Assembly (NCBI RefSeq): GCF_042453785.1
Contig: NC_091676.1
Location: 22,365,001-22,429,000 of the forward strand
Direction: 5' to 3'
Source of the DNA: Malus domestica
Taxonomy: Eukaryota > Streptophyta > Magnoliopsida > Rosales > Rosaceae
DNA: 64,000 nucleotides
Shown here piece after piece: positions 45,031 to 55,527 of the stretch; the first letter of the stretch is position 1, and every line of letters begins with the position of its first letter. Made by a program: the position numbers and the translations under genes. The notes beneath the pieces are model-generated. The model had not been told where the DNA came from, did not search any database, and saw nothing but the letters and a program-made list of their open reading frames with translations.

Positions 45031-45660
45031 CAACAACAACAACAACAACAAAGCCTTTTCCCACTAAGTGGGGTCGGCTATATGAATCCTAGAACGCCAT
45101 TGCGCTCGGTTTTGTGTCATGTCCTCCGTTAGATCCAAGTACTCTAAGTCTTTTCTTAGACTCTCTTCCAAAGTTGTCCTAGGTCTTCCTCTACCCCTTC
45201 GGCCCTGAACCTCTGTCCCGTAGTCACATCTTCGAACCGGAGCGTCAGTCGGCCTTCTTTGCACATGTTCAAAATCACCGGAGCCGATTTTCTCTCATAT
45301 TTCCTACAATTTCGGCTACTCCTACTTTACCTCGGATATCCTCATTCCCAATCTTATCCTTTCTCGTGTGCCCACACATCCCACGAAGCATCCTCATCTC
45401 CGCTACACCCATTTTGTGTACGTGTTGATACTTCACCACCCAACATTCTGTGCCATACAACATCGCTAGCCTTATTGCCGTCCTATAAAATTTTCCCTTG
45501 AGCTTCAGTGGCCTACGACGGTCACACAACACGCCGGATGCACTCTTTCCATCCAGCTCGTATTCTATGGTTGAGATCTCCATCTAATTCTCCGTTCTCT
45601 TGCAAGATAGATCCTAGGTAGCGAAAACGATCGCTTTTTGTGATCTTCGCTAGATTGCTC
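45031..45660 (-). pseudogene. RTE LINE 3' fragment
   Basis: The minus strand has the ORF end in broken frames: [45 protein letters not shown] and RGRGRPRTTLEES, ending IADPT and a stop. A short 3' UTR and six or seven TTG units follow. It is homologous to 50116-50700, with a small deletion and several substitutions relative to that copy. Confidence 0.87.
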
Positions 45661-47084
45661 CGGTCATTAGTGTGGATAAGTATATAAATGGATAGAGATA
45701 GGAAAGCAAACACAAGATGTACGTGGTTCACCCAGATTGGCTACGTCCACGGAATATAAGAGTTCTCATTAATTGTGAAGGGTTTACACAAGTACATAGG
45801 TTCAAGCTCTCATTTAGTGAGTACAAGTGAATGATTTAGTACAAATGACATTAGGAAATATTGTGGGAGAATGATCTCGTAATCACGAAACTTCTAAGTA
45901 TCGGAGTGTGGTGTCGTCTTGACTTGCCTTATCTGTCTCATAGGTAGATGTGGCATCTTCTCTGGAAGTACTCTTCCTCCATCCAGGGGTGGTATCTTTA
46001 ACTGGTGGAGATGCACAAGGTAATGTATCAATTTCACTTGAAGCTTACTTGTAGTTTCAGGCTTGGTCAAGCGCGATACAAACCATGTAGTAGGAGTCCC
46101 CCAAGTCGCCAAGCTAGGGGGTTTGCTGAAAGAGGTGACAGACAAGGTAAGCAATCAGAGCTCCGACTGATTGTTCACCTTCTCCCCATCTTGCAGCAGC
46201 ATGAAGGATAAAGAGAAGAAAAATGAGAAGAGATGATATGAGATACTTTTGCTTTTGAAGAAGTAACTTTCCACAGGCTTATTCTTGAACTGAGCTGGAG
46301 GGTTTTCTGGTTTCCTCCAGAGTATAAGGCCGACTGAAGAATTTGAGGGTCAAAACAAGTCCATCAAATCTAGAGTACGTTCCACCCTGCTGATATGGGA
46401 TACTTTTGCTTTTGACAGAGTAATGAATGTATCGGCACGTGTGCTGTTACGCTTGTCTCCACATGCTTCCTTGTATCCTTCGCACTTGCCCTATCTGTTC
46501 CTCAAGCAGATGCGAAATCTTCCCTGGAAACATAAGATGTTGAAGATGAGTACTCGAGAGCAATGCCAGGTAAGTAATCAGGTAAGGGGTTCCAGGCAGT
46601 CAGTTCCTGGCTGGAAGCTTGATTCCAAGTGCTGACTGATTGCTTTCTTTCTCCTTGTCTTGCAGATAAAAACAAGGCCAAAAGAAAAGACAGGGAAAAA
46701 GCATGATATGGGATACTCTTGCTTTTAACCCTGATGATATGAGATATTCTTGCTCTAGTATAACTTGTTTGCAGAGGTATTATCGGGGGGAAAGAAAGCT
46801 GAATATTTCGAAAGGCTTCGTTGGGAGTGCCCTCTCAGATATGATGAAGGGTTGAGCATTTTTGCAGGTCTGCCTGTCCGTTGGGGATGGAGGTCGACAT
46901 ATATAGGAGTCTCCCTAACAACAAGTAGTAATGCTATTCCTTTACCCTGCTTGGTCATAGCACGGTAGTGGGAGCTGCCAGTTTCACATGTTTTAACTCT
47001 GTCAGAGCACTTTGAAAAAGTGGTCTGTGGTATCTGGCTCTCGAGATTCGGAGAACGATGCCTCTTCGATTTTTGAGAAAGCAA

Positions 47085-48480
47085 TCATGCTGGGGGTATG
47101 ACTCTCGAGATTCGGAGAGCAGTGTCTCTTCGATTTTTGAGGAAGTAATCATGTTGGGAGTCTGGTTCTCGAGATTCGGAGGGCGGTGCCTCTTCGATTT
47201 TGGAGCAAGCAATCTTGTTGGGAGTGTTGTCTCGAATGTGAGTAAAGGTTGGGCATGTTTGCTAGTCTACCTTGCCACGAAGCACAAAGGTTGACACACA
47301 GGGACTTTCCAATTATCCAGCAATGGTACTGTTCCTTTACCCTCTCTTCGATTTTGAGAAAGTAGTCATGTTGGGAGTCTGGCTCTCGAGATTCGGAGGA
47401 CGGTGCCTCTTCGATTTTGGAGCAAGCAATCTTATTGGGAGTGTTTTCTCGAATGTGAGTAAAGGTTGGGCATGTTTGCTAGTCTACCTTGCCACGAAGC
47501 ACAGAGGTTGACACACAGGGACTTTCCAATTATCCAGCAGTGGTACTGTTCCTTTACAGTTGTGGGTAATAATATGGTAGCTAGACCTTCAAAATTTATG
47601 TGTCTAAACTTTTGTTAGTGCTGTTTCTTTGCTATTCTTTTACCTTTCTTGGTCAGAGCGATGTAGTGGGAGCTGCAAGCTTCACGTGCTCAACTTTGGC
47701 AGAGAACTTTGGCAAAGTTATTTGTGGTACCCATGAGCTATTGTTGCGTGTGGGAAGTGGGTGATTGAACAGTAAGATTCATGTGCTTTCTACTTCACCA
47801 GAAGTCTTCGACAGAATGCCCATAATTTCTGCAAAGCTGAGTGTGCGTGTGACAGGTGCTGACAAGGCTAGAAAAGTAGGTGCCTCTTCGATTTCTGAGA
47901 TCGGCCCTCGTGGTCTCTGAGCAGCCCAGCTTTTGAGAAAGCGAGCGCCTCTTCGATTGATTCAGAGAACGATGCCTCATCGATTTTTGAGAAAGCAATC
48001 ATGCTGGGGGTCTGGCTCTCGAGATTCAGGGAGCAGTGTCTCTTCGATTTTTGAGAAAGTAATCATGTTGGGAGTCTGGCTCTCGAGATTCGGAGGGCGG
48101 TGCCTCTTCGATTTTGGAGCAAGCAATCTTGTTGGGAGTGTTTTCTCGAATGTGAGTAAAGGTTGGGCATGTTTGCTAGTCTACCTTGCCACGAAGCACA
48201 GAGGTTGACACACAGGGACTTTCCAATTATCCAGCAATGGTACTGTTCCTTTACCCTCTCTTCGATTTTTAAGAAAGTAGTCATGTTGGGAGTCTGGCTC
48301 TCGAGATTCGGAGGACGGTGCCTCTTCGATTTTGGAGCAAGCAATCTTATTGGGAGTGTTTTCTCGAATGTGAGTAAAGGTTGGGCATGTTTGCTAGTCT
48401 ACCTTGCCACGAAGCACAGAGGTTGACACACAGGGACTTTCCAATTATCCAGCAGTGGTACTGTTCCTTTACCCTTGTGG
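47085..48480. repeat. ~215-bp repeats in T2, four copies in two pairs
   Basis: Units start near 47147, 47366, 48063 and 48282. Each contains GTTGGGAGTCTGGCTCTCGAG, TGGAGCAAGCAATCTT, TTGGGCATGTTTGCTAGTC and CAGGGACTTTCCAATTATCC. The two members of each pair are about 219 bp apart, and the pairs are about 916 bp apart, suggesting an array unit that was later duplicated as a block. Confidence 0.85.
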
Positions 48481-48804
48481 GTAATAATATGGTAGCTAGA
48501 CCTTCAAAATTTATGGGTCTAAACTTTGTTAGTGCTGTTTCTTTGCTATTCTTTTACCCTTCTTGGTCAGAGCGATGTAGTGGGAGCTGCAAGCTTCACG
48601 TGCTCAACTTTGGCAGAGAACTTTGGCAAAGTTATCTGTGGTACCCATGAGCTATTGTTGCGTGTGAGAAGTGGGTGATTGAACAGTAAGATTCATGTGT
48701 TTTCTACTTCCCCAGAAGTCTTTGACAGAATGCCCATAATTTCCGCAAAACTGAGTGTGCATGTGACAGGTGCTGACAAGGCTGGAAAAGGCTGGAAAAG
48801 TAGG

Positions 48805-49040
48805 TGCCTCTTCGATTTCTGAGATCGGCCCTCGTGGTCTCTGGGGAGCCCAGCTTTTGAGAAAGCGAGCGCCTCTTCGATTTTTGAGATCGGCCTTCGT
48901 GGTCTTTGAGCAGCCCAACTTTTGAGAAAGCAAACGCCTCTTCGATTTCTGAGATCAACCCTGGTGATCTCTAAGCAGCCCAGCTTTTGAGAAAGCAAAC
49001 GCCTCTTCGATTTCTGAGCAGGTGCCTCTTCGATTTCTGA
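48805..49040. repeat. 61-bp repeats upstream of the second antisense gene
   Basis: Three and a half degenerate units of the same 61-bp repeat seen at 23470-23690, in inverse orientation and the same position relative to the antisense gene. A partial earlier block is at 47880-47960. Confidence 0.85.
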
Positions 49041-49179
49041 AGCTTCGTCGAGTGCAGATTTTTATAGGGGCTGGCATTAAGTTCCAAAGCACACTTGAAT
49101 CTCCACCAGTAGAAGCTTCATTCTTGCACTTCTAAGATCTTGATTTGTCCGACCTCTTCTCTCTTCAACACCTTTGAAA

Positions 49180-49854
49180 ATGTCTGGCCCCTCCGACCGT
49201 CGTTTTGACTTGAACCTTGTTGAAGAGGCAGCCCCGCCTTCTCCAGACAACATATGGCGCCCATCCTTCGTCTCCCCTACTGGTCCTCTTACCGTTGGGG
49301 ATTCCGTGATGAAGAATGATATGACCGCTGCGGTGGTGGCCAGGAACCTTCTCACTCCCAAAGATAACAGACTACTTTCCAAACGGTCTGATGAGTTAGC
49401 TGTTAAGGATTCGCTGGCTCTCAGTGTTCAGTGTGCAGGTTCTGTGTCTAATATGGCCCAACGCCTATTTGCTCGAACCCGCCAAGTTGAATCATTGGCG
49501 GCTGAAGTGATGAGTCTCAAACAGGAGATTAGAGGGCTCAAGCATGAGAATAAACAGTTGCACCGGCTCGCACATGACTATGCTACAAACATGAAGAGGA
49601 AGCTTGACCAGATGAAGGAAACTGATGGTCAGGTTTTACTTGATCATCAGAGATTTGTGGGTTTGTTCCAAAGGCATTTATTGCCTTCGTCTTCTGGGGC
49701 TGTACCGCGTAATGAAGCTCCAAATGATCAACCTCTGATGCCTCCTCCTTCTAGGGTTCTGTCCAGTACTGAGGCTCTAAATGATCCCCCTCCGGTGCCT
49801 TCTCTTTCTGGGGCTCTACCGACTGCTGAGACTTCTCCTAAGCAACCTTTGTGA
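49180..49854 (+). CDS. second copy of the Tat antisense gene (coiled-coil, EAR-like motif)
   Basis: An intact 224-codon frame starting MSGPSDRRFDLNL, with TTTTATAGGGG about 110 bp upstream (49068-49078) and CAATAAATAAG 70 bp downstream (about 49920). It differs from the copy at 22663-23337 at about 20 residues, all in the first ~35 positions or from about residue 148 on. The central block, including the predicted coiled coil (about residues 34-147), is identical. It survives intact although its host element has lost gag, pol and most of its LTR. Whether it is expressed is unknown. Function is unrecognised; the FDLNL motif suggests, but does not prove, contact with a TOPLESS-type corepressor. 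Confidence 0.7.
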   Translation: MSGPSDRRFDLNLVEEAAPPSPDNIWRPSFVSPTGPLTVGDSVMKNDMTAAVVARNLLTPKDNRLLSKRSDELAVKDSLALSVQCAGSVSNMAQRLFARTRQVESLAAEVMSLKQEIRGLKHENKQLHRLAHDYATNMKRKLDQMKETDGQVLLDHQRFVGLFQRHLLPSSSGAVPRNEAPNDQPLMPPPSRVLSSTEALNDPPPVPSLSGALPTAETSPKQPL

Positions 49855-50114
49855 AGGCTCCCTCTTGTGTGCTTATTTTGACTCATGTATATGTACATAT
49901 TTGTAGCTTATCGGGGATATCAATAAATAAGCTTTCCTTCATTTCAACGTATTGTGTTAAATACACCAAAGCCTTCTTCGCTAAGTTCTTTGAATTTTCT
50001 TTTGTTAAAGCTTGTATGTTGAAGCTTTCTGAGTGGAGCATGTAGGTTGGGGTAGTGTTCCCTTAATTTCCCGAGTGAGGAAAACTTCTCGGTTGGAGAC
50101 TTGGAAAATCCAAG

Positions 50115-53100
50115 TCACTGAGTGGGATCGGCTATATGAATCTTAGAACGCCATTGTGCTCGATCCTGTGTCATGTCCTTCGTTAGATCTAAGTACTCTA
50201 AGTCTTTTCTTAGAGTCTCTTCCAAAGTTTTCCTAGGTCTTCCTCTACCCCTTCGGCCCTGAACCTCTGTCCCATAGTCGCATCTTCTAATCGGAACGTC
50301 AGTAGGCCTTCTTTGCAGATGTCCAAACCACCGTAACCGATTTTCTCTCATCTTTCCTTCAATTTCGGCTACTCCTACTTTACCCCGGATATCCTCATTC
50401 CTAATCTTATCCTTTCTCGTGTGCCCACACATCCAACGAAGCATCCTCATCTCCGCTACACCCATTTTGTGTACGTGTTGATGTTTCACCGCCCAACATT
50501 CTGTGCCATACAGCATCGCCGGCCTTATTGCCGTCCTATAAAATTTTCCCTTGAGCTTCAGTGGCATACGGCGGTCACACAACACGCCGGATGCACTCTT
50601 CCACTTCATCCATCCAGCTTGTATTCTATGGTTGAGATCTCCATCTAATTCTCCGTTCTTTTGCAAGATATATCCTAAGTAACGAAAACGGTCGCTCTTT
50701 GGTATTTCTTGATCTCCGATCCTCACCCCTAACTCGTTTTGGCCTCCATTTGCACTGAACTTGCACTCCATATATTTTGTCTTTGATCGGCTTAGGCGAA
50801 GACCTTTAGATTCCAACACTTCTCTCCAAAGGTTAAGCTTTGCATTTACCCCTTCCTGAGTTTCATCTATCAACACTATATCGTCTGCGAAAAGCATACA
50901 CCAAGGAATATCATCTTGAATATGTCGTGTTAACTCATCCATTACCAACGTAAAAAGGTAAGGACTTAAGGATGAGCCTTGATGTAATCCTACAGTTATG
51001 GGAAAGCTTTCGGTTTGTCCTTCATGAGTTCTTACGGCAGTCTTTGCTCCTTCATACATATCCTTTATAGCTTGGATATATGCTACTCGTACTTCTTTCT
51101 TCTCTAAAATCCTCCAAAGAATGTCTCTTGGGACCCTATCATACGCTTTTTCCAAATCTATAAAGACCATGTGTAAATCCTTTTTCCCATCTCTATATCT
51201 TTCCATCAATCTTCGTAAGAGATAGATTGCCTCCATGGTTGAGCGCCCTGGCATGAACCCGAATTGGTTGTCCGAAACCCGTGTCTCTTGCCTCAATCTA
51301 TGCTCAATGACTCTCTCCCAGAGCTTCATTGTATGACTCATTAGCTTAATACCCCTATAGTTCATGCAATTTTGTACGTCGCCCTTATTCTTGTAGATAG
51401 GCACCAAAGTGCTCATTCGCCACTCATTTGGCATCTTCTTCGTTTTCAAAATCCTATTGAAAAGGTCAGTGAGCCATGTTATACCTGTCTCTCCCAAAAG
51501 TTTCCACACTTCGATTGGTATATCGTCTGGGCCTATTGCTTTTTTATGCTTCATCTTCTTCAAAGCTACAACCACTTCTTCCTTCCGGATTCGACGATAA
51601 AAAGAGTAGTTTCTACACTCTTCTGAGTTACTCAACTCCCCTAAAGAAGCACTCATTTCATGTCCTTCATTGAAAAGATTATGAAAATAACCTCTCCATC
51701 TGTCTTTAACCGCGTTCTCTGTAGCAAGAACATTTCCATCCTCATCCTTGATGCACCTCACTTGGTTTAGGTCCCTTGTCTTCTTTTCCCTTGCTCTAGA
51801 TAGTTTATAGATATCCAACTCTCCTTCTTTGGTATCTAGTCGTTTATACATATCGTCGTAAGCCGCTAACTTAGCTTCTCTGACAGCTTTCTTCGCCTCT
51901 TGCTTCGCTTTTCTATACCTTTCACCATTTTCATCAGTCCTCTCCTTGTATAAGGCTTTACAACATTCCTTCTTAGCCTTCACCTTTGTTTGTACCTCCT
52001 CATTCCACCACCAAGATTCCTTTTGGTGTGGGGCAAAGCCCTTGGACTCTCCTAATACCTCTTTTGCTACTTTTCGGATACAACTAGCCATGGAATCCCA
52101 CATTTGGCTAGCTTCCCCCTCTCTATCCCACACACATTGGGTGATTACCTTCTCTTTGAAAATGGCTTGTTTTTCTTCTTTTAGATTCCACCATCTAGTC
52201 CTTGGGCACTTCCAAATCTTGTTCTTTTGTCTTACTCTTTTGATATGTACATCCATCACCAACAAGCGATGTTGATTAGCCACGCTCTCTCCTGGTATAA
52301 CTTTGCAATCCTTACAAGTTATACGATCCCCTTTCCTCATTAGAAGAAAATCTATTTGTGTTTTTAACGACCCACTCTTGTAGGTGATCACATGTTCTTC
52401 TCTCTTCTTAAAGAAGGTGTTGGCTAAGAAGAGATCATATGCCATTGCAAAATCCAAGATAGCTTCCCCATCCTCGTTTCTCTCCCCAAAACCATGGCCA
52501 CCATGAAAACCTCCATAGTTGCCTGTCTCCCTGCCCACGTGTCCATTTAAATCTCCTCCTATAAATAACTTCTCCGTCTGAGCAATTCCTTGCACCAAGT
52601 CTCCAAGATCTTCCCAAAATTTCTCCTTCGAACTCGTATCCAACCCTACTTGAGGTGCGTACGCACTAATCACATTGATAAGTTCTTGTCCTATTACAAT
52701 CTTGATTGCCATGATTCTATCTCCTACCCTCTTGACATCTACAACATCTTGTACCAAGGTCTTGTCCACGATGATGCCAACACCGTTTCTCGTTCTATTT
52801 GTGCCCGAATACCAAAGTTTAAACCCTGAGTTTTCTAGATCCTTTGCCTTACTACCAACCCACTTAGTTTCTTGTAGGCACATAATATTTATCCTTCTCC
52901 TCACCATAACTTCCACTACTTCCATAGATTTTCCCGTTAAGGTTCCTATATTCCACGTTCCTAAACGCATTTTGCTCTCTTGAACTCTACTCTTCTGTCC
53001 TAGCTTCTTCACCCTCCCCCGTCTAATAGGATCAAAGTACTTCTTTTGTGTGTCCCGGGTAAAGTTGATAGGAGCATATGCTCCCAAACAACTTTGAGTG

Positions 53101-53273
53101 AAGTCGTTCGAAAAGAAGTTTCTATGGCCCCCTTGCTCATTTAACACTGCATCCGGGTGCCGATGGAGATACAGCGACCCTTGCTCACTTATCACTGTGC
53201 TCAGGCCACACAGCGCGCCACTTACGGGTGACGCCCTAGCTTTAGCGCGATTTTGTTCTGGATTCATTTTCAT
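50115..53273 (-). CDS. RTE LINE ORF: AP-type endonuclease and reverse transcriptase
   Basis: One open frame of 1052 codons starting at ATG 53273 ([12 protein letters not shown]). The endonuclease/exonuclease/phosphatase fold (about residues 100-345) shows [32 protein letters not shown] and [13 protein letters not shown] (about 600-850) shows [56 protein letters not shown] and the FADDIVLI catalytic box. The C-terminal region carries [13 protein letters not shown] and [13 protein letters not shown]. Such proteins nick DNA and prime reverse transcription at the target. The frame is unbroken, but the last codons (DPTQ, then TGA) come from the junction with T2. The element's own 3' UTR and tail are missing here, so it is unlikely to be mobile on its own. 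Confidence 0.9.
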   Translation of the reverse strand: MKMNPEQNRAKARASPVSGALCGLSTVISEQGSLYLHRHPDAVLNEQGGHRNFFSNDFTQSCLGAYAPINFTRDTQKKYFDPIRRGRVKKLGQKSRVQESKMRLGTWNIGTLTGKSMEVVEVMVRRRINIMCLQETKWVGSKAKDLENSGFKLWYSGTNRTRNGVGIIVDKTLVQDVVDVKRVGDRIMAIKIVIGQELINVISAYAPQVGLDTSSKEKFWEDLGDLVQGIAQTEKLFIGGDLNGHVGRETGNYGGFHGGHGFGERNEDGEAILDFAMAYDLFLANTFFKKREEHVITYKSGSLKTQIDFLLMRKGDRITCKDCKVIPGESVANQHRLLVMDVHIKRVRQKNKIWKCPRTRWWNLKEEKQAIFKEKVITQCVWDREGEASQMWDSMASCIRKVAKEVLGESKGFAPHQKESWWWNEEVQTKVKAKKECCKALYKERTDENGERYRKAKQEAKKAVREAKLAAYDDMYKRLDTKEGELDIYKLSRAREKKTRDLNQVRCIKDEDGNVLATENAVKDRWRGYFHNLFNEGHEMSASLGELSNSEECRNYSFYRRIRKEEVVVALKKMKHKKAIGPDDIPIEVWKLLGETGITWLTDLFNRILKTKKMPNEWRMSTLVPIYKNKGDVQNCMNYRGIKLMSHTMKLWERVIEHRLRQETRVSDNQFGFMPGRSTMEAIYLLRRLMERYRDGKKDLHMVFIDLEKAYDRVPRDILWRILEKKEVRVAYIQAIKDMYEGAKTAVRTHEGQTESFPITVGLHQGSSLSPYLFTLVMDELTRHIQDDIPWCMLFADDIVLIDETQEGVNAKLNLWREVLESKGLRLSRSKTKYMECKFSANGGQNELGVRIGDQEIPKSDRFRYLGYILQKNGELDGDLNHRIQAGWMKWKSASGVLCDRRMPLKLKGKFYRTAIRPAMLYGTECWAVKHQHVHKMGVAEMRMLRWMCGHTRKDKIRNEDIRGKVGVAEIEGKMRENRLRWFGHLQRRPTDVPIRRCDYGTEVQGRRGRGRPRKTLEETLRKDLEYLDLTKDMTQDRAQWRSKIHIADPTQ

Positions 53274-53377
53274 AAGGATTCGACGTGATCATGGAGTGCC
53301 GGCTGTCGACTACCTGACGCCCTCCCCCTCCTCCTTTATCCGGGCTTGGGACCGGCCATGTAAGACATAGGCGGAGT
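53274..53377 (-). other. RTE LINE 5' end / 5' UTR
   Basis: About 100 bp from the TSD to the ORF start. On minus it contains GGATAAAGGAGGAGGGGGAGGGCGTCAGGTAGTCGACAGCC in two adjoining parts. The same segment occurs alone at 56972-57058. Confidence 0.75.
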
Positions 53378-53894
53378 TGCTTGCATCGGTAGACTAATCA
53401 TAAGAAAATGGGGAAAGTGGGAAAGTGGGAAGGTGGTTGTATATATACAAGATTATATAAAACAATCATATTCTATCAACAACGTCATTTGCAAAGAAAA
53501 ATGATCACCTTATCCATTCAAAAAGCAAACAATTAGATAAACTCTTCCAAGTTTCAAAGCGTTCCAAAACTTTCCTCTATAACCAATGAAATATCCTCCC
53601 TAATTCAACCAAGTATGCTCCTTGAAAAAGTCCTAGGCTTAGTTTCAAACTTGGCAACAAAGTTTCACAAAAGAAACATCATGGGCATATATTCATAAAG
53701 TGTAAAGGGATTAGGTTCTGTTTGGTTCGGTTTCCAAACCTCCAAAATCAAAACTGAACCAATAAGGTTCGGTTCGGTTAGGTTTTTTCTTTTTCGGTTT
53801 AGTTTTTTTTTTGTTTTCGATTTTTCAATTTCGCTTTGGTATTCGGTCTAGTTTTTTTTAGTTTTCGGTTTTTGGTTTTTTGAACCCACCCCTA

Positions 53895-54902
53895 GACAAT
53901 ACTATTTGCCCGATAAAATTTGGCCCAACAAACCATAATTAGTCGGGTCAATTTTGTTTACTAGACGAAAATTTACGTTGGTTGGGAAATTTGGTCAACA
54001 TTTAGGGCTTTGCCCAAGGCTTTGCGCAATGAAATTTTTTCGCAGGGAAAAAGTGCATTTGTAAAGTAACGTTGTGGGGCCAAGGGAAAAAATGGCATGT
54101 ATTGTGTAAATGTTTGTTCCACCACGCAAAGGCATAAATTAGGGTTTAGGGTTTCTAGGAGTTCCTCCTTCGGATTTTGGATTTCTATCTTCAAAGCATA
54201 TTGTATCTTGTTTCAACATAAAAAATAGATTGAATCAATACAAGTATATGAATTCAATAAAATCAAAATTTAATTACATAAGAATAACTTAAACATAGTA
54301 CGCTTGTGGTTGAAGATGAATGAATTCTCTTTAGCGCAACGTCATAACGTGTTATGACCTATTTTAGAGAATGAGAGGGGTGGTAGAGAGGAAGAGAGAT
54401 GGGGAATAGGTTTGAGGAACTTTGTGTGCTATGCCTTCAGACCTTGTGTCTTTATTTATAGTAAATCAACGAGAATTCCTTGCACTGGAAGGATACAATC
54501 CTAAAAAGAAAAGATCTTATATTATCCTAAATACAATCTACAAATAATTTAGACAATCACACATATTACACATTCCTCATTCTTAATTTTGTATTCATAG
54601 TTTTCCTATCTCAAACCTACCTCTAATTTGGAATTGGAGTGAACGGTCAAGGACAATTTTGGAATCACAATTATGCCAGAGACCCCGCTCTCTTTTTGTT
54701 GATCTTCGTCTGATAGGACTGGAAAAAAATTCTCGAAAATCCTGAACCAAACTAAAAAAATTCCAATCCCAAATCAAAAATGTTCCAAACCAAAATTTTC
54801 AAAATTTTCAGGATGAAATACTAAATTGATCCCAAAATTTCAGTATGAGATTCGGTGTTATTTACTCAATCTTTCGGTAATTCCATATCGAACCGAAATT
54901 TT

Positions 54903-54936
<34 letters not shown>

Positions 54937-55527
54937 TGTATGTATATATGTATGTATGCATGTATATTATTATGTATGTATGCATGTATATTATTATACA
55001 GTTGAATTGTTGCTAACTACTAGTAGTAATATAATTGGTGTGGTCTCCAAGTAGTACCTATAGCCCTTTATCGCCACATCTACTGGTATGAACCTCCAAC
55101 AAATGTATCTATTTCTTCAACACGAAATCAAAAAAATTGTATTGTTAGTTTTTGAATATGTTAGGTTTGTAACTTATTTTTTATTTTATTTTTGATTTGT
55201 TACTTATTTTATTTTGGTTGCATGTTAATTTAACCTGGTATGAATGATTGCTATTTCAAATTGTATGAAATTTGGGAATATCAAACCATCCCAAAATACC
55301 AAAAATATTTTGAGAATCTAGAAAATTAGGAATACCGAAATTTTGGTTTGGGATTGGTTTTCAAATTGCCATCCCGAAAATTTTTGGTTTAGAATTCAGG
55401 TTCCCATTTTCAGTTTGGGATCCCAAATCACCCATATTCGTCTTTCTCTGTCCTCTCTCTCTGCCTACTAATTTGTACCAGCTAAATTAGCAGCTAATTA
55501 CCAAAAGAGACAGCAAACAAAAATCCG
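53895..55527. other. intergenic region with MITE-like and microsatellite sequence
   Basis: About 1.6 kb without a gene. It includes partly self-complementary AT-rich sequence (AAATTTTGGTTTGGGATT-type motifs near 54730-54900 and 55320-55430) that may be the ends of a second decayed MITE, and a (TA/TATG)n stretch at 54905-54999. A CT-rich stretch at 55440-55470 precedes the next gene. Confidence 0.45.
54905..54999. repeat. TA / TATG / TGCATG microsatellite
   Basis: Ten TA units, then irregular TATG and GTATGCATGTATATTAT units in tandem. Confidence 0.88.

Larger units (their letters stand above)
45660..50120 (-). mobile_element. truncated Tat-family element T2 (3' part only, inverted)
   Basis: Starts at about 45660 with inverse-strand LTR sequence matching element G's LTR (ACGTGGTTCACCCAGATTGG at 45720). 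The LTR is itself internally deleted: near 45870 it jumps to the sequence next to the polypurine tract. The rest matches, inverted, the 3' non-coding region of G, with its own arrays, and includes the antisense gene. It ends where G has 22390 (CACTCAGTGACTTGG). Gag, pol and the 5' LTR are absent. Confidence 0.85.
45012..53396 (-). mobile_element. RTE-clade LINE compound bracketed by a 19-bp TSD
   Basis: TGCTTGCATCGGTAGACTA occurs at 45012-45030 and 53378-53396. On minus, the LINE 5' end abuts the right copy. Its 3' end, with a (TTG)n tail (CAA repeats at 45031-45051 on +), abuts the left copy, as expected for one retrotransposition event. Between them lie a 3' fragment (45031 to about 45660), a truncated Tat element (about 45660 to 50120), and a nearly full LINE (about 50116-53377). 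The last ~600 bp of the LINE is therefore present twice. Confidence 0.85.
44880..53894. mobile_element. TA-flanked MITE (~650 bp) split by the RTE compound
   Basis: The left end TAGGGGTGGGTTCA (44880-44893) and right end TGAACCCACCCCTA (53881-53894) are perfect 14-bp inverted repeats; the terminal TA may be the target duplication. Subterminal sequence on both sides is rich in GGTTCGGTT and its complement. Removing the LINE compound and one copy of its TSD leaves about 650 bp with no coding capacity. The two halves are 44880-45030 and 53397-53894. Confidence 0.7.
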
